A stretch of DNA of 64,000 bases from Verrucomicrobiia bacterium (lineage in GTDB: Bacteria > Verrucomicrobiota > Verrucomicrobiia > Verrucomicrobiales > Akkermansiaceae), in NCBI GenBank assembly GCA_030432565.1, contig JAUIGV010000017.1:1-64000 (forward strand), read 5' to 3'. Positions 17,352 through 28,400 of the stretch are shown piece by piece; the first letter of the stretch is position 1; each line of letters starts with the position of its first letter. The position numbers and the translations under genes were made by a program. The notes below the pieces were generated by a model. It saw nothing but the letters and a program-made list of their open reading frames with translations, searched no databases and had not been told where the DNA came from.

Positions 17352-18668
17352 TTACTCGTAAGATGCCGCAATCCTAAAAAACTCCCGCCCGATTGGCGCC
17401 GGAAGAGTCGCGGTTGCGATCTCTTCTTCAATCTCAATCTCCACCTCATCAAGCCTTACCCAGGTATCGGTGTCCAGATTGGTCGCTTTCTCCAACCGGT
17501 ATGAAGCTTCGCCTTTCGCTTTCCAACGAATGACCAATTGCTGCTCAGAGGTCTCCACCGTGAGATCCCGGACGACCTCGTCAATCAAAGGCACCAGTTT
17601 CAGATCCAGATAAACAAGCCGGTGATCCGACACCGTCACCAGATTGGCCCCCTCCTGTGATCCCGTCGGCCAAAAAACCGCTCCATCTTCAATCTGGAAC
17701 CCAATTTTAGACGGGAGAACATAGTCGACCCGGAGCCGAAAGGTGGCGGTATCAAATCGATTCGAGGCCGAAACGTCACCCGTTCGCCCGGGAACAAAAT
17801 CACCGCTCACACGTGGATGATCCAGAAGCTGGTTGATGGCCGCATTCACACTGTCACCCCGGGTAGGGTCCGCATTTTGATCACCCGCAATCACGAAGCG
17901 CTCTCCCTCGTCCAGACCTCCGCCCAGATAGTCGGCAGAACCGGGCGTCAGGTAATCGGCCCAGAGACGGATCTCATCGTGATTCCTACGACCGTTGCGA
18001 TCCTCGGGTCCATCAAAAACGGGAGGGGTCGGGTGACTCACTAGAAAATGAAAACGCGTGCCCAGAACCTCAATCGGCACATCCCAATGGCTCTTCGAAG
18101 AAACCCGGAGCACCTCCTGCTCGTCCGCTGTGTAAAATCCCGGTGGGATCAAATTGCCCGGCATATCCCTCCAAAGCACTTCCTCAAAAGTTCGGACCGC
18201 GTCTGCATCGATGGGAAATTTGGAAAAAACCGCCATCGCAAACTTCCCGGGGAACTCCCCAAAACCGAAGGCATCACCGCCGTAGCTCTGATCTCCCGAC
18301 GTGTCGTCAACCACCCCGTTGTTATCCAGGTCGAAACCCGAGTGAATTCCGGTATTTGAAATCGCCACATAGCGATACGGGTAGTTTTGAGCACTTCGCC
18401 CATTCTGACTGACGTTAAAAAAACGGTCGTTCATTCGCGTCGCGCCAGTCCCATTCGCATCATAGTCGAACTCATTGAGCAAAAGAACATCCGGTTGCAC
18501 AATCTGAACCACCTCGGCAACCCGCTTCGCGGAAACATTGGTTCCCGTCCTGAGCAACGCCGCCAACCGTCCCTCGCTGGTCTGGGATAATGCCACGTTG
18601 TAGGTAGCCACCCGGATCGTTCTGGCCTGAAGAAACGGAGCGAGAAGGAATACAAGAAAAAGTCGCAC
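17352..18668 (-). CDS. Secreted endonuclease/exonuclease/phosphatase family protein
   Basis: 438 residues. A signal peptide (about 1-15) is followed by an EEP fold: RVATYNVAL (Asn), LLLNEFDYD (catalytic Glu), FLVSHPTPP, VIAGDQNADP (Asp/Asn) and VTVSDHRLVYLDL (His). This is a DNase-I-like metal-dependent phosphodiesterase, secreted, that might digest nucleic acid or phospholipid. From about residue 365 a C-terminal module follows (LVIRWKAKGEASYRLEKATNL, then W, then REFFRIA), which recurs in other secreted proteins of this window. The start is the ATG at 18668, divergent from moeA. Confidence 0.85.
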   Translation of the reverse strand: MRLFLVFLLAPFLQARTIRVATYNVALSQTSEGRLAALLRTGTNVSAKRVAEVVQIVQPDVLLLNEFDYDANGTGATRMNDRFFNVSQNGRSAQNYPYRYVAISNTGIHSGFDLDNNGVVDDTSGDQSYGGDAFGFGEFPGKFAMAVFSKFPIDADAVRTFEEVLWRDMPGNLIPPGFYTADEQEVLRVSSKSHWDVPIEVLGTRFHFLVSHPTPPVFDGPEDRNGRRNHDEIRLWADYLTPGSADYLGGGLDEGERFVIAGDQNADPTRGDSVNAAINQLLDHPRVSGDFVPGRTGDVSASNRFDTATFRLRVDYVLPSKIGFQIEDGAVFWPTGSQEGANLVTVSDHRLVYLDLKLVPLIDEVVRDLTVETSEQQLVIRWKAKGEASYRLEKATNLDTDTWVRLDEVEIEIEEEIATATLPAPIGREFFRIAASYE

Positions 18669-18738
18669 GGCGGCACCCTAGCTCATTTTTTGGCGAGTGA
18701 CAGTTGAGAAGTGCCTCTGATTGAACCAAGCTCGCCTC

Positions 18739-19890
18739 ATGAGCTTGATCACGCCCTCCGAGGCCGAATCCCTGATGCTTTCCCGTGTCGACCTTCTCGA
18801 TACCGAAACCATTGCGCTGGAGGAATCTCTTGGCCGCGTCCTGCGCGAAGATCTTCTCGCCGACCGACCCTTCCCACCTTTCGACCGCGTCACCATGGAC
18901 GGGATCGCTTTTCGATTCACCGACTTCGACGGCTCCCCTCTCACCCTCCAAGGAATCCATGCAGCCGGCAACCCCACCCCACCCGCTCTCAAGGAAAAAC
19001 ACTGCTGGCAGATCATGACCGGCTCCGCCATGCCGCCCGATTGCGACACCGTCATCCCCTACGAGGAAGTTTCTCTCAACGACACTCACGCCACCATCAA
19101 CTGCCAGGCCGTTCCCGGAAAGTTAATCCACCGCAAGGGATCGGATGCCTCAACCGGGGACCTCGTGATTCAATCCGGAACACGAATCAATCCAGGTCAC
19201 CTCGGCATGATGGCCTCCATCGGAGCCGCCCGGATCAAAACCACCCGCCCGCCTCGCGTCAAAATTCTCACCACGGGCGACGAACTCATCCCCGTCGGTG
19301 AATCACCGCTTCCCCACCAACTTCGCCAATCGAATGGCATCACACTTCTCAGTGCCATCCAAAATTGGGGCCCGGTCGCTGCCAGTTGGTCCCACCTTCC
19401 GGATGATCTGGAAACAACGACCGAAGGCATCGCCAAAGCCCTCGAATCGTCAGATCTCGTCATCCTCTCCGGAGGCATTTCCAAAGGACGAAAAGACTAC
19501 GTCCGGCCCGCGCTCGAATCGCTCCGAGGCGAGCCCATCTTCCACGGCGTCGCCCAGCGCCCAGGCAAACCTCTCGCATTCTGGAAGGGCATCGTCGCCC
19601 TTCCCGGCAATCCCAACTCCACCCTCACCACCTTCCAACGCTACGTCGTCCCCCTCCTTCGTCGCATGACCGGCGCACCCGATGAACAACTCATCAACCT
19701 CCCCCTCGCCGCTCCCATCGAAAAGCACCCCTTCCTCACCCAATTCCTCCCCGCCAGGCTAAACCCCGAAGGCAAAGCGATTTCCCTTTCCCCCCAAAAC
19801 TCCGGCGACTTCGTCACCCCGCTAGAAGGCACCGGCTACCTCGAGATCCCACCCGGCAAAGAGAAAGCCACCACCGCCCGCTTCTTCTAA
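18739..19890 (+). CDS. moeA: Molybdopterin molybdenumtransferase MoeA
   Basis: 383 residues. MoeA inserts molybdate into adenylated molybdopterin in the last step of molybdenum-cofactor synthesis, in the cytoplasm. The N-terminal domain has FDRVTMDGIAFR (typical AxDGYA), the middle domain TGSAMPPDCDTVIPYEEV, and the MogA-like domain ILTTGDELIPVGE, SNGITLLSAIQNWG, LSGGISKGRKDYV, and ALPGNPNSTLTTFQRYVVPLLRRM. The ATG at 18739 is chosen over the TTG at 18721. It is a lone gene in the window (no other moa/mog nearby), convergent with the response regulator with a 7-base gap. Length is close to the usual 400-410. Confidence 0.94.
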   Translation: MSLITPSEAESLMLSRVDLLDTETIALEESLGRVLREDLLADRPFPPFDRVTMDGIAFRFTDFDGSPLTLQGIHAAGNPTPPALKEKHCWQIMTGSAMPPDCDTVIPYEEVSLNDTHATINCQAVPGKLIHRKGSDASTGDLVIQSGTRINPGHLGMMASIGAARIKTTRPPRVKILTTGDELIPVGESPLPHQLRQSNGITLLSAIQNWGPVAASWSHLPDDLETTTEGIAKALESSDLVILSGGISKGRKDYVRPALESLRGEPIFHGVAQRPGKPLAFWKGIVALPGNPNSTLTTFQRYVVPLLRRMTGAPDEQLINLPLAAPIEKHPFLTQFLPARLNPEGKAISLSPQNSGDFVTPLEGTGYLEIPPGKEKATTARFF

Positions 19891-19897
19891 AATTGCG

Positions 19898-20578
19898 CTA
19901 ACGCACCTTCAACTTATAACCAATCCCCCGCACCGTCAGAACGAACTCCGGCGCGTTCGGATTCTCCTCGATCTTGACCCGCAACTTAGCGACAAAATTG
20001 TCCACCGTCCTCGTCGTGGGCCACGCATTGTATTCCCAAACTTCATCGAGAAATTGCTCGCGGGAAATCGGTTCCTCCTTCGCCGCCACCAGGAGCTTCA
20101 GCATGTCCCACTCACGAGTGGTAAACTCCACCAGCTCTTCCTCCCTCGTCGCTTCCTGCTTTCGAAAATCAAGGTGCAAGCCACCCAGCAGGAGGGTATC
20201 TGGCACCGCTTGAACTCTCGACTGACGGCGCAAAAGGGCGCGCACCCTCGCAAGCAGCTCCTTCATCGAAAACGGTTTCACCAGATAATCATCAGCACCG
20301 CAATCGAGCCCCTCGACCCGGTCTTGCACCTGACCTCGCGCCGTCAACATCAGCACCGGAACCTCTTGTCCCCGGTGCCGGAGTTCACGGCAAAGCGCGT
20401 AACCATCAAGTCCCGGCAACATGACATCGAGGAGGATGAGATCGACTTTCTCAGTGAGCGCAGACTCCATTCCGCTCGGCCCATCCACCGCACTAATGAC
20501 CCGATAACCTTCCGCTTCCAGCGTCTTCACCAAAGCGATTCGCATCGGCAATTCGTCCTCAATAATCAGCAGTCTCAT
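19898..20578 (-). CDS. OmpR/PhoB-type response regulator
   Basis: 226 residues: receiver domain (1-115) with acidic pocket Glu7-Asp8, phosphoacceptor Asp51 (LILLDVMLPGLDG) and the Lys in DDYLVKPF, then a winged-helix DNA-binding domain (about 130-226, FTTREWDMLKLL, RTVDNFVAKLRVKIE, VRGIGYKL). It should bind promoters when phosphorylated by the partner kinase. Its ATG overlaps the kinase stop by 4 bases (20575-20578), so it is translationally coupled. Upstream on the same strand are ankyrin and macroglobulin genes. Confidence 0.97.
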   Translation of the reverse strand: MRLLIIEDELPMRIALVKTLEAEGYRVISAVDGPSGMESALTEKVDLILLDVMLPGLDGYALCRELRHRGQEVPVLMLTARGQVQDRVEGLDCGADDYLVKPFSMKELLARVRALLRRQSRVQAVPDTLLLGGLHLDFRKQEATREEELVEFTTREWDMLKLLVAAKEEPISREQFLDEVWEYNAWPTTRTVDNFVAKLRVKIEENPNAPEFVLTVRGIGYKLKVR

Positions 20579-22110
20579 CTCTTTCCTTCCTCGGCTAAAT
20601 TTGACATCTCAGAAGATAGAAACTGCAGCGTAAATCGTGCACCACCACCGTCGCGATCCTCTACAAAAACTCGGGCCAAGTGTGCTTCCGCGATATGCTT
20701 CACGATGGAAAGACCGATTCCCGTCCCTTGTTCCTCTCTGCGCAGTTCGTTTCCAAGCCTCGTGAAGCGCTCGAAGATCCGCTCCCGATCAGCCACCGGA
20801 ACGCCCGGGCCCTCATCCTCCACTACAAGCTTCCAGCCCTGATCATCGCTCACCAGCATCACCTTGACCGAACTTCCTTCAGGAGAAAACTTAATCGCAT
20901 TACCCAGCAGATTAATCAGCGCTTGCTGAATCGATGGTGAATCAACGAACTGCTCAAGCGGGTCTTCATTGATGACTGTTTCAATCGTCACCTTGCGCTC
21001 GGCCGCGACCAGCTCCATCAAGGAAACGGTATCCCGCACCACCCCGCTCAGATCACTTTCTGCAAAAGCGTAGTCTTTCCGACCTTCCTCTATACGAGCG
21101 AAGTCCAACACGTTCTCGATGAGCGTCGAAAGCCGCGCCCCTTCCTTCGACATAAGCCGATGGAAATCTTGCTGGGTCTCCTCATCAACTTGCTCGGAAT
21201 CCAAAGCATCCGCCATCAGCCTCATCGACGAAACCGGCGCGCGCAGTTCGTGTGAAACACTCGCGACGAACTGACTCTTCAACTCTCCCAACCGTCGCTC
21301 CCGCCGGAGGGTGCGCTGGATCAGCCACATCCCCGCAGCCGCCGTCACAAGAGCACAAGAAATCAGCGCCGCAATCCACCAAACCGCGCGCCAGTACTGC
21401 CCATAAAGTAGATCAGAATCACCGATCCCAACCTCCACTCGCAAAGAATCTCCCCCGCTCGCCAAGGGCGCATCAATCGGATCAAGGAGACTTTGCCCGT
21501 CACCGATCAGATCAAAATTCATCCACTTCGGCAGGCCTTCATCCTTCTCAATCTCACGAGCAAGCTTCCGCAACTCCGCCGGAATCAGAACACGGTTCGC
21601 TCCAATCATCGCGGGCCCATCTCCCTGTGAGACAAATCCGGAAGCCTCTGGATGATCTCGCAGAATCGCACGTCGCTCTTCGCTTTCACGCCACTGTTCC
21701 GCCCAATCCCGATCAGGAAATTTTTCAGCGAGCGCCTCTACGATCGGGCCACTGATTGCCGAAGGCTCATCGTGAATCGCGAGAGCCGCGACTCGTTCCA
21801 CATCTTCATAAGAGCCCGAGCTTCTCCAAGTCTCCCAAGCTTTCAGCACCACTTTGGGAATTCCGGTTTCAGTCAAGCCCACGGTCGTTGATTCTACCAC
21901 CGGCAGCTCTTCATAGAGTTGAACCGGCCTGCTTTTCTCGAGTTCTTGCTTCAGAGTTTGGAGATAACGCGGCGCCCGCCCGGTCCACTCTTCCGCTGCC
22001 GTCCGGGCTTCCGCCGTGACCGAGTGGCGGTATTCGACCAAGCCAAAAACCGCAATCACCGTCAGCAAAACAACCGGCGCAAGAATCAAGATCGCGGAAA
22101 GTTTCTTCAT
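20575..22110 (-). CDS. Membrane sensor histidine kinase
   Basis: 511 residues: TM1 (about 7-25), a roughly 215-residue extracytoplasmic sensing domain, TM2 (about 244-265), a HisKA domain with phospho-His287 (FVASVSHELRAPVSSM), and HATPase with N box QQALINLLGNAIKFSPEG, G1 DEGPGVP and G2 GTGIGLSIVK. The extracytoplasmic part is rich in acidic residues and Trp (WETWRSSGS, FPDRDWAEQW) and matches no sensor family I know. Its stop overlaps the regulator start by 4 bases and its start overlaps the ankyrin stop by 4, so it is the middle of a coupled unit. What it senses is unknown. Confidence 0.96.
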   Translation of the reverse strand: MKKLSAILILAPVVLLTVIAVFGLVEYRHSVTAEARTAAEEWTGRAPRYLQTLKQELEKSRPVQLYEELPVVESTTVGLTETGIPKVVLKAWETWRSSGSYEDVERVAALAIHDEPSAISGPIVEALAEKFPDRDWAEQWRESEERRAILRDHPEASGFVSQGDGPAMIGANRVLIPAELRKLAREIEKDEGLPKWMNFDLIGDGQSLLDPIDAPLASGGDSLRVEVGIGDSDLLYGQYWRAVWWIAALISCALVTAAAGMWLIQRTLRRERRLGELKSQFVASVSHELRAPVSSMRLMADALDSEQVDEETQQDFHRLMSKEGARLSTLIENVLDFARIEEGRKDYAFAESDLSGVVRDTVSLMELVAAERKVTIETVINEDPLEQFVDSPSIQQALINLLGNAIKFSPEGSSVKVMLVSDDQGWKLVVEDEGPGVPVADRERIFERFTRLGNELRREEQGTGIGLSIVKHIAEAHLARVFVEDRDGGGARFTLQFLSSEMSNLAEEGKR

Positions 22111-25100
22111 CTAGGTGATCTGGGAACGAGGGGATGGACGCGCCGGGTCTTGGACGAAGTCCCAGTATCAATCGGACGGGGACGAAGACTCTTCAGAAGA
22201 CCCCGCTCATCAAGGCCACTGTGATGTTCGAAAAAAAGGTGTTTTGCAGAGCCGCCCATACGACTCTTCCGTACCACCTTACTCCGTCCCCGTTTTGGCT
22301 GGATCAAGACCCCTTCACGTAGCCATCGTTCCTGTAATCCCCATTTGAAAGATCCGTCCTTTGCGAAATCAAGCTCATTGACATCCATCACGAAAGGCTT
22401 GTTGGCGGTTTTGCTCACTGCGATGGGACCAGCGGCAGTTTCAAACCAATATGGAGAAGTCCATTGGACCTGGCGGGATGAAAGATCCTCTAAAGTATCG
22501 CCAATCTTAAAGTCATAGGTCAAAGCTCTCTGCATAAATTCGGCGATCTGGGCATCAAAACCTTTCCAAGGCACCTTGGCCTGATTGGGCAGAACGCGAA
22601 TTTCCACGATATCTCCCGCGCACAATTCAAGGTCAGCCTCACGACAGCGATGAAATACGTCCGGAGTTTTTTCGCTCGTCTCTTTAATAAGTTCGACGAG
22701 AGGAACGCGGATGCGCTCGCCACCAAGACGATCAATCCAGATTTCCCGCAAGTCAGGATGGCGGATCGTCGCCCACGGAGCAACTCCACTGCGCTTCACC
22801 GCATCAGCGATCTCATCGTTATTCCAGTTCCTGAACTCCTTCTCTTCTGCCAAAACTTCGCTCATCGATTCTAATTCAAAGGTTTCCACCGGCAGATAGA
22901 ACTCGGTTAAAAACTGAAATAAGGTGGGATAGAACGCCGGCTTATCACTCTTCTCGCTCGAACGCCCTTCACTTGGCACCCACTGCGCCCAACGAAACCC
23001 AGTTTCAGGCTCAAGAAGCTGGATACTCCCAATCCGAGATTTTTCCTTCTTCTCAGGATCAAGCGGACCCACCGTCAGAACATCGCCTTCGAGGAGTCGA
23101 ATTCCCTTTGCTGGCTTATCAGGATCTTTCGGCAACTCAATCGTCGCTCCTCCATTTTCATTCGATCTCGTAATCTGCAGACTTTGCGAAGACGACCCAC
23201 CAAGGAGCTTTATCAAAGCTCTCGGAGCGAGCAGTGGAGCCTCAGCCCGACTTGGGTCATAAACTCTGAGTCCACCACGCAGTAGAAGCTGCTGTCGCGG
23301 ACGATCAGGCCACACGATCGTGACGGAAAACTCCATCTGACCAAAGAGCTCGAGATAAATCTTAGGATCAAGAGAAATCGAATGACTTCTGATATGGGTT
23401 ACCCCGACGGGCTGGCTCAATGGATACACGTAAGATGGAGCATCCACATCAAGCGGGAAAAATTCCAAAATGTCACCCCACTGAAGCTGCGGGTGAGTGG
23501 CAATATCAGCGACTACGAAAGGGATCTTCTGAAATTTGCCGCCCTCTTCAATTCTTCGCACGAAACCACGCTCCAGATTATAGGATCGGCTTCCCCTGAC
23601 CATCGAGGGTTCAACCCAACTCAGCAACGCTTCGACAAGAGACGGGGGTGCTGAAGCGTCCTCGGGATGAGCGACCAAAATACGATTCCGGGATGCAGCG
23701 GGAAGGGCCAAGCTGATTCCTTTGCGGCGGGAGTATTCCGGATAGTGAATCAATTCAGACAACCAAAGCCGCAGCTTAGTCACCGGACAAATATCAACAA
23801 GATTACGCGAGGACGAAACCAAACTCTTCGGAGTGAGACTCGCTCCATACTCGACGAGGACTTGGATCACCTCCTTGGCCCCGGCACCGCCATCGTCCTG
23901 TTGCGCGAAAGCAGAGGCGAACATAATGGGCGTCCATTCTTTATTATCGAGCCTCCCCAGGACGACGAAGGGATCAATTTCATTACGAGGAAGAGGAGGG
24001 TTCCTTCTGGTCTTATCACTGATCCAAGACACCTTGACCGCAACATCACACCCTGCACCTTCATCTAACAAAAGCTGGCAAGACTTCCCCGCATTCAAAT
24101 AAGCCGCTGCATGAAGAGGGGTAAGTCCTTCCGCATCGACTCCCTCTTCATCAGCACCTGCCGCCAAGAGAAGAGATACGATTTCGGGTTTGCCCGCCGC
24201 ATAGTGCAGAGGCCGCCACCCCGCGGCGGTGCTCGCAGGCTGCCGGATTTCTTTGGCAAAGCTGGCAAACCTGTCCGGGGAATTTGGATCTGCACCCAAA
24301 TCAAGCAAGCGCTTTGCCAAGGGCGCATGCCCCTTCCAACAAGCGATGCTTAGCGGAGTGATACTGACGAGATCGTCCTCCGTCCCCCGATAATTCACAT
24401 CGGCTCCGAGCTTGAGAAGCCGATCAATCCACTCGGGGTCGTCGGCCGCGATCGCCGCACCCAGAGGAGTTAGCTGCGCGGAAGTGGAGAATAAAAACGT
24501 TCGCTCTTCACCACTGTAACTATCCCGCTGCGTGCTCCGCCGGTTCTCCAGGTTTTCAAGACGACCTTGCGCTACCATATTGATATCAACGCCCTGCTCC
24601 AGAAGCCAGTCGCCCACCGCTTGATGGCCATCGAGAATCACCCCAACAAGAGCATTTTTTGCGATGGCAAGAGTCGCTCCGTGTTTGAAGAGAAGACGGC
24701 AACTCTCAACCTGACCGGCGCGAGCGGTCGAATAGAGAGCCAGGTCCAATTCCCGTTGCTTGCGCCCCGCTTTTTTGTGCTCTTCCAAAAGGAACTTTAC
24801 CACCCTGAGCCACCCTCGACGAGCTGCTTTCGAAAGAGGAGAAGTGGTCTGATCGCCAGAGTCATTGAGAGCCAGGGGAACCGCATCCCACACCTTCTCC
24901 GGACTGTTTCTGGCAAGCATCATCAGCCGCCGCAGCTCCTTGGTCTCATCAGGGTCATCCGGAATTCGATTGGGCACAGCAGGTAAACCAACCCCCATCG
25001 CGGCGAGATTTTCCCGGCTCAAACGAGCTTCAGCCGACTCCGGAAATTCACCAGTAACTCGCAGATAAAGCTTGGCCGCTTCCTCATTGCGCTCTTGCTT

Positions 25101-25343
25101 GCGCCGGACCTCGGCCAGCCGATAAAGCGCGGACAATCCAACCTTACGAGCCTCGGTATATTCCTCCACCAACTTCTCGTACTCCGCCGCCGCCTTCGGA
25201 AGATCCCTCTCCGCCTCCTCCGCAAAAAGAGCCTTTTGTAAACGAGCCTTTTCAGAAGCAGGTTTGATCTCATCGCCAGGAAGCTTACCCCCTTGAGCCA
25301 GAATTAGAATAAAGACCAGTGCGGTAATCAGCGTTGTTCTCAT
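22107..25343 (-). CDS. Large secreted ankyrin-repeat protein
   Basis: 1078 residues. A signal peptide (about 1-20) is followed by a TPR-like helical stretch (about 25-115, RDLPKAAAEYEKLVEEY, RNEEAAKLYLRV). Then come ankyrin repeats to about 510, for example TPLSIACWKGHAPLAKRLL, RPLHYAAGKPEIVSLLLAAG and TPLHAAAYLNAGKSCQLLL. A roughly 550-residue C-terminal region with several GD-hydrophobic stretches (WGDILEFFPL, GDVLTVGPLD, AGDIVEIRVLP) is possibly beta-rich and not recognised. It sits between the macroglobulin (74-base gap) and the kinase (4-base overlap). It is likely periplasmic or surface; it could be a scaffold or signal input for the sensor. Confidence 0.88.
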   Translation of the reverse strand: MRTTLITALVFILILAQGGKLPGDEIKPASEKARLQKALFAEEAERDLPKAAAEYEKLVEEYTEARKVGLSALYRLAEVRRKQERNEEAAKLYLRVTGEFPESAEARLSRENLAAMGVGLPAVPNRIPDDPDETKELRRLMMLARNSPEKVWDAVPLALNDSGDQTTSPLSKAARRGWLRVVKFLLEEHKKAGRKQRELDLALYSTARAGQVESCRLLFKHGATLAIAKNALVGVILDGHQAVGDWLLEQGVDINMVAQGRLENLENRRSTQRDSYSGEERTFLFSTSAQLTPLGAAIAADDPEWIDRLLKLGADVNYRGTEDDLVSITPLSIACWKGHAPLAKRLLDLGADPNSPDRFASFAKEIRQPASTAAGWRPLHYAAGKPEIVSLLLAAGADEEGVDAEGLTPLHAAAYLNAGKSCQLLLDEGAGCDVAVKVSWISDKTRRNPPLPRNEIDPFVVLGRLDNKEWTPIMFASAFAQQDDGGAGAKEVIQVLVEYGASLTPKSLVSSSRNLVDICPVTKLRLWLSELIHYPEYSRRKGISLALPAASRNRILVAHPEDASAPPSLVEALLSWVEPSMVRGSRSYNLERGFVRRIEEGGKFQKIPFVVADIATHPQLQWGDILEFFPLDVDAPSYVYPLSQPVGVTHIRSHSISLDPKIYLELFGQMEFSVTIVWPDRPRQQLLLRGGLRVYDPSRAEAPLLAPRALIKLLGGSSSQSLQITRSNENGGATIELPKDPDKPAKGIRLLEGDVLTVGPLDPEKKEKSRIGSIQLLEPETGFRWAQWVPSEGRSSEKSDKPAFYPTLFQFLTEFYLPVETFELESMSEVLAEEKEFRNWNNDEIADAVKRSGVAPWATIRHPDLREIWIDRLGGERIRVPLVELIKETSEKTPDVFHRCREADLELCAGDIVEIRVLPNQAKVPWKGFDAQIAEFMQRALTYDFKIGDTLEDLSSRQVQWTSPYWFETAAGPIAVSKTANKPFVMDVNELDFAKDGSFKWGLQERWLREGVLIQPKRGRSKVVRKSRMGGSAKHLFFEHHSGLDERGLLKSLRPRPIDTGTSSKTRRVHPLVPRSPR

Positions 25344-25416
25344 ATTGGCAATTTATCGGCAGGAGATTTTTCAATTGTCACCGTTTTGTCATCAGAATTT
25401 AAAATCAAGATCCACT

Positions 25417-28400
25417 CTACCTTGTTACCTCGATTCTCCGCGAACCACTTTGTCCGCGCAAGTCAGGGGCATACATGCACTCCGCTTGAGCCGGGAGAGC
25501 CAAGGAAACACCCTCGGTCACGACATTCAAGGTGTAACTCAAACGCCGGCTCCCCCCTCGCAATTCATTCAAGAAGAAATGCGCCTCACCGGTCCGGTTC
25601 TGTCGAAAAGCCCCCTGATGATAGCCGCTGAGCTGCATCAATTGTTCGAAACCCGCCGGAATGCCATCGCGCACATGCAAAAACTCACGCGGGCCATCAG
25701 CCGAAATTTCCAGCACCACCTCAATGACATCACCGACCTTCAGTTTTTCATTTTGCGCCACCAGGGTTCGCGAACCATTTGCACCCAATCGGTAGTAATT
25801 CCGATCCAACTTCAGACCATTATCGCTCGCCCCCATGAACGCTTCATTCGTCGTGAAATGACTCACCGAAGCAGCGACCCGCACCCCTCTACCTCCCTTA
25901 CTTTTCGCACGGATCGACAAATCATTCGCCCACTGGTCACCGACCGGGATTTCGATCGACTCCGTCCACAAGTTCTCCTTCGACAAAACAATCTCCCTCT
26001 CTCCGTCCGCCCCGAAAACAGTCACCCGCTGCGCACCTCCTTCTTTGGAAAAGTCCCTCCCCTGCGCTAACATCGCCTCAATGATCGCCTCCACACATAG
26101 GGCCGATTCGCGGGTATGCCGCCAACGCACCCCGTCCACCCGCGCCTCAAGAAGCCAATCGATTTCTGCATTCAACTCCTTCGCATCCGCCCCAAGCTGA
26201 ACCAGCAACTTTAGATAATAAGCCCTTCGCTCAACCTCCGCATCCCACCAAGAGCGCAACCCCGGTTCTACCTCCTTCTCCATCTCCTCCCGAATCTCTC
26301 CAACCAAAACCTCAAGGCCCGGCGACTTCTCCATCGCCAGAGCCAAATGAATCTTGGAAGTCGTTGGCAACTTCACGAGCACGTCCGAAAGCTTTGCAAT
26401 CAACCCATCGACCTTCTTACTCTCCGCCACCCGCAGCACCCAGGCCGCAAAGGCAGCCTCGGCCAAGGTCCGCACTTTCGTCTGATCAGTGAATTCGACA
26501 TCACTCCATTCCTCCAACCATCTCACCCCACGATCAATCGCATAGAGTTGCCTTCCATCACGCCCCTTGGCATCCGCCAACAACAAGCCACGCAAAGCCA
26601 GAGCCGTCATATCAACCCGCGCCTCCGCACCCTTTGCCGAAAACCACCCCCAGGATCCGTCATTCCGCTGCAACTCATCAAGCCGATGAATCCCCACCGA
26701 AATCATATCCGCCACCTTCTCCTCCGTGAGCTTCACTTCCACTTTTCTTAATTCCGTCGCCTGACGACCATTCAACCACCCCAGCGACTGATCTCGTTTC
26801 TTGAAAATTCGCTCCATTTCAGACCACTCCAGGCCCAAATCGTCCACCGCCTTCGAAGCAATCATCAGCGGCAAAAAACGGCTCAAGGTTTGCTCAACGC
26901 AGCCATAAGGATAAGTCGCCAAATCCGGAAGCACCAACAGCGCACTCACCGCCGGATTCGCCTCAGCCCGAACCGTGACCACGCGACCCTGCATCCCCGG
27001 ATCTCCCGGAGTTTCCAGCACTACCATTTCCGAATCAGCCTCAAGCTTCACACTTCCCGAAACCGTCCGCTGAATCTCCTTCGTCGCCACCGGCACCCGC
27101 TGCTCAAAGCCATCAGCAAGCTTCGACTTCCGGCCCAAAACCTTCACCCGAACAACCGCTCCTCCTGCCTCATCCATGACAACCCGCCATTTTGCAAATC
27201 CCTCATCACCCGCCTCCAGCGAAACAACACGCGCCCCGGCATCCTTCACCACAATTCCATCCGTCTCCAAAGTGATGACAAATTCATCACCCACCTCGGA
27301 CAAATTCTGCACAATTGCCCCAACGACCAACTCGTCACCCACCACCGCCGCTCGCGGCAACATCGGACGCACTTGTAATTCCTTCGACACCGGCAGCTCC
27401 AACCGAGCCTCACCAAACAATCGCTCTTTTCCAAATGCCCATGATTGCAAGCGCCACGTTGTCAGGTTGTCAGGCAAGTCAAACCCGACCTCCAAACGCC
27501 CATCTCTGTCCGTCCTCAAAGCGCCGCCCCAATAGGCCTGATCGGTAAACCGGCTCCGGGCCTTCACCTGGTCAACCAGTCCAAATTCCTCGTCGCTTAA
27601 TTCACCTCCACCCGCACGGGAATAAGCATAGAGACTTGGAGTCGCCGGAGTTACCGGAAACCCCGAGCCTCCCTGATTGGGCAGTTCCGGTGGATGATAA
27701 CCGTTCCAGATCTCCCGCCCAATCATCACAAAATACGAATCCTCGCGCCGAACCACCTTGCCCTCCAGACCATCACGCTCCGAAAACACCCCCGGCTCAT
27801 AAAGCGATGGAAAGAGCGGCGTCTCCCGCCATCCGGGATCGACTGAAGTATCAACGCCTCCACCGTATCGAAAGTCCCTCCGCAGCAGCTCCGTCGAAGG
27901 CAAGGGCGACGAAACATCTTCAAGAGCCCGGTCGAATACCGTCAATGCAAGACCAACCTCCTCGGGCCTTCCATCGTGCGACAACACACCCAACTCCACC
28001 TTGGCCCGATCTCCCGGACTCCCCTCTTTCTCTGCCAAACTCATCTCAACCTTTAGGCGACTCGCCTCATCCGGAAAGAGGACCTTGCAATGACCATGCG
28101 ACACTTTTCCCTCGTGATAGGTGAGACCGTTCAGAAAAAAGTTGGGCCGTTGGCTTTCGTGCACCCGCACTTTCACCACCGCCTGATGATCCCGGGTTTC
28201 CACTTGCCGGGGGCTTCGCTGCAGACCATCCGGAAGACTTTCAAAAAGCCACACCCTGCCACTCTCAGCCTGGGTACAAACAAGGCACTCCAGCACCCCG
28301 GGTTCCGCCATCAGGGGCTCGCGGGCAATAATCTGTAATTCATCGTACTTTCTACGAACACCCTCGCCGCCGGTCACTTCCAGGACAAAACCGCGCTCAC

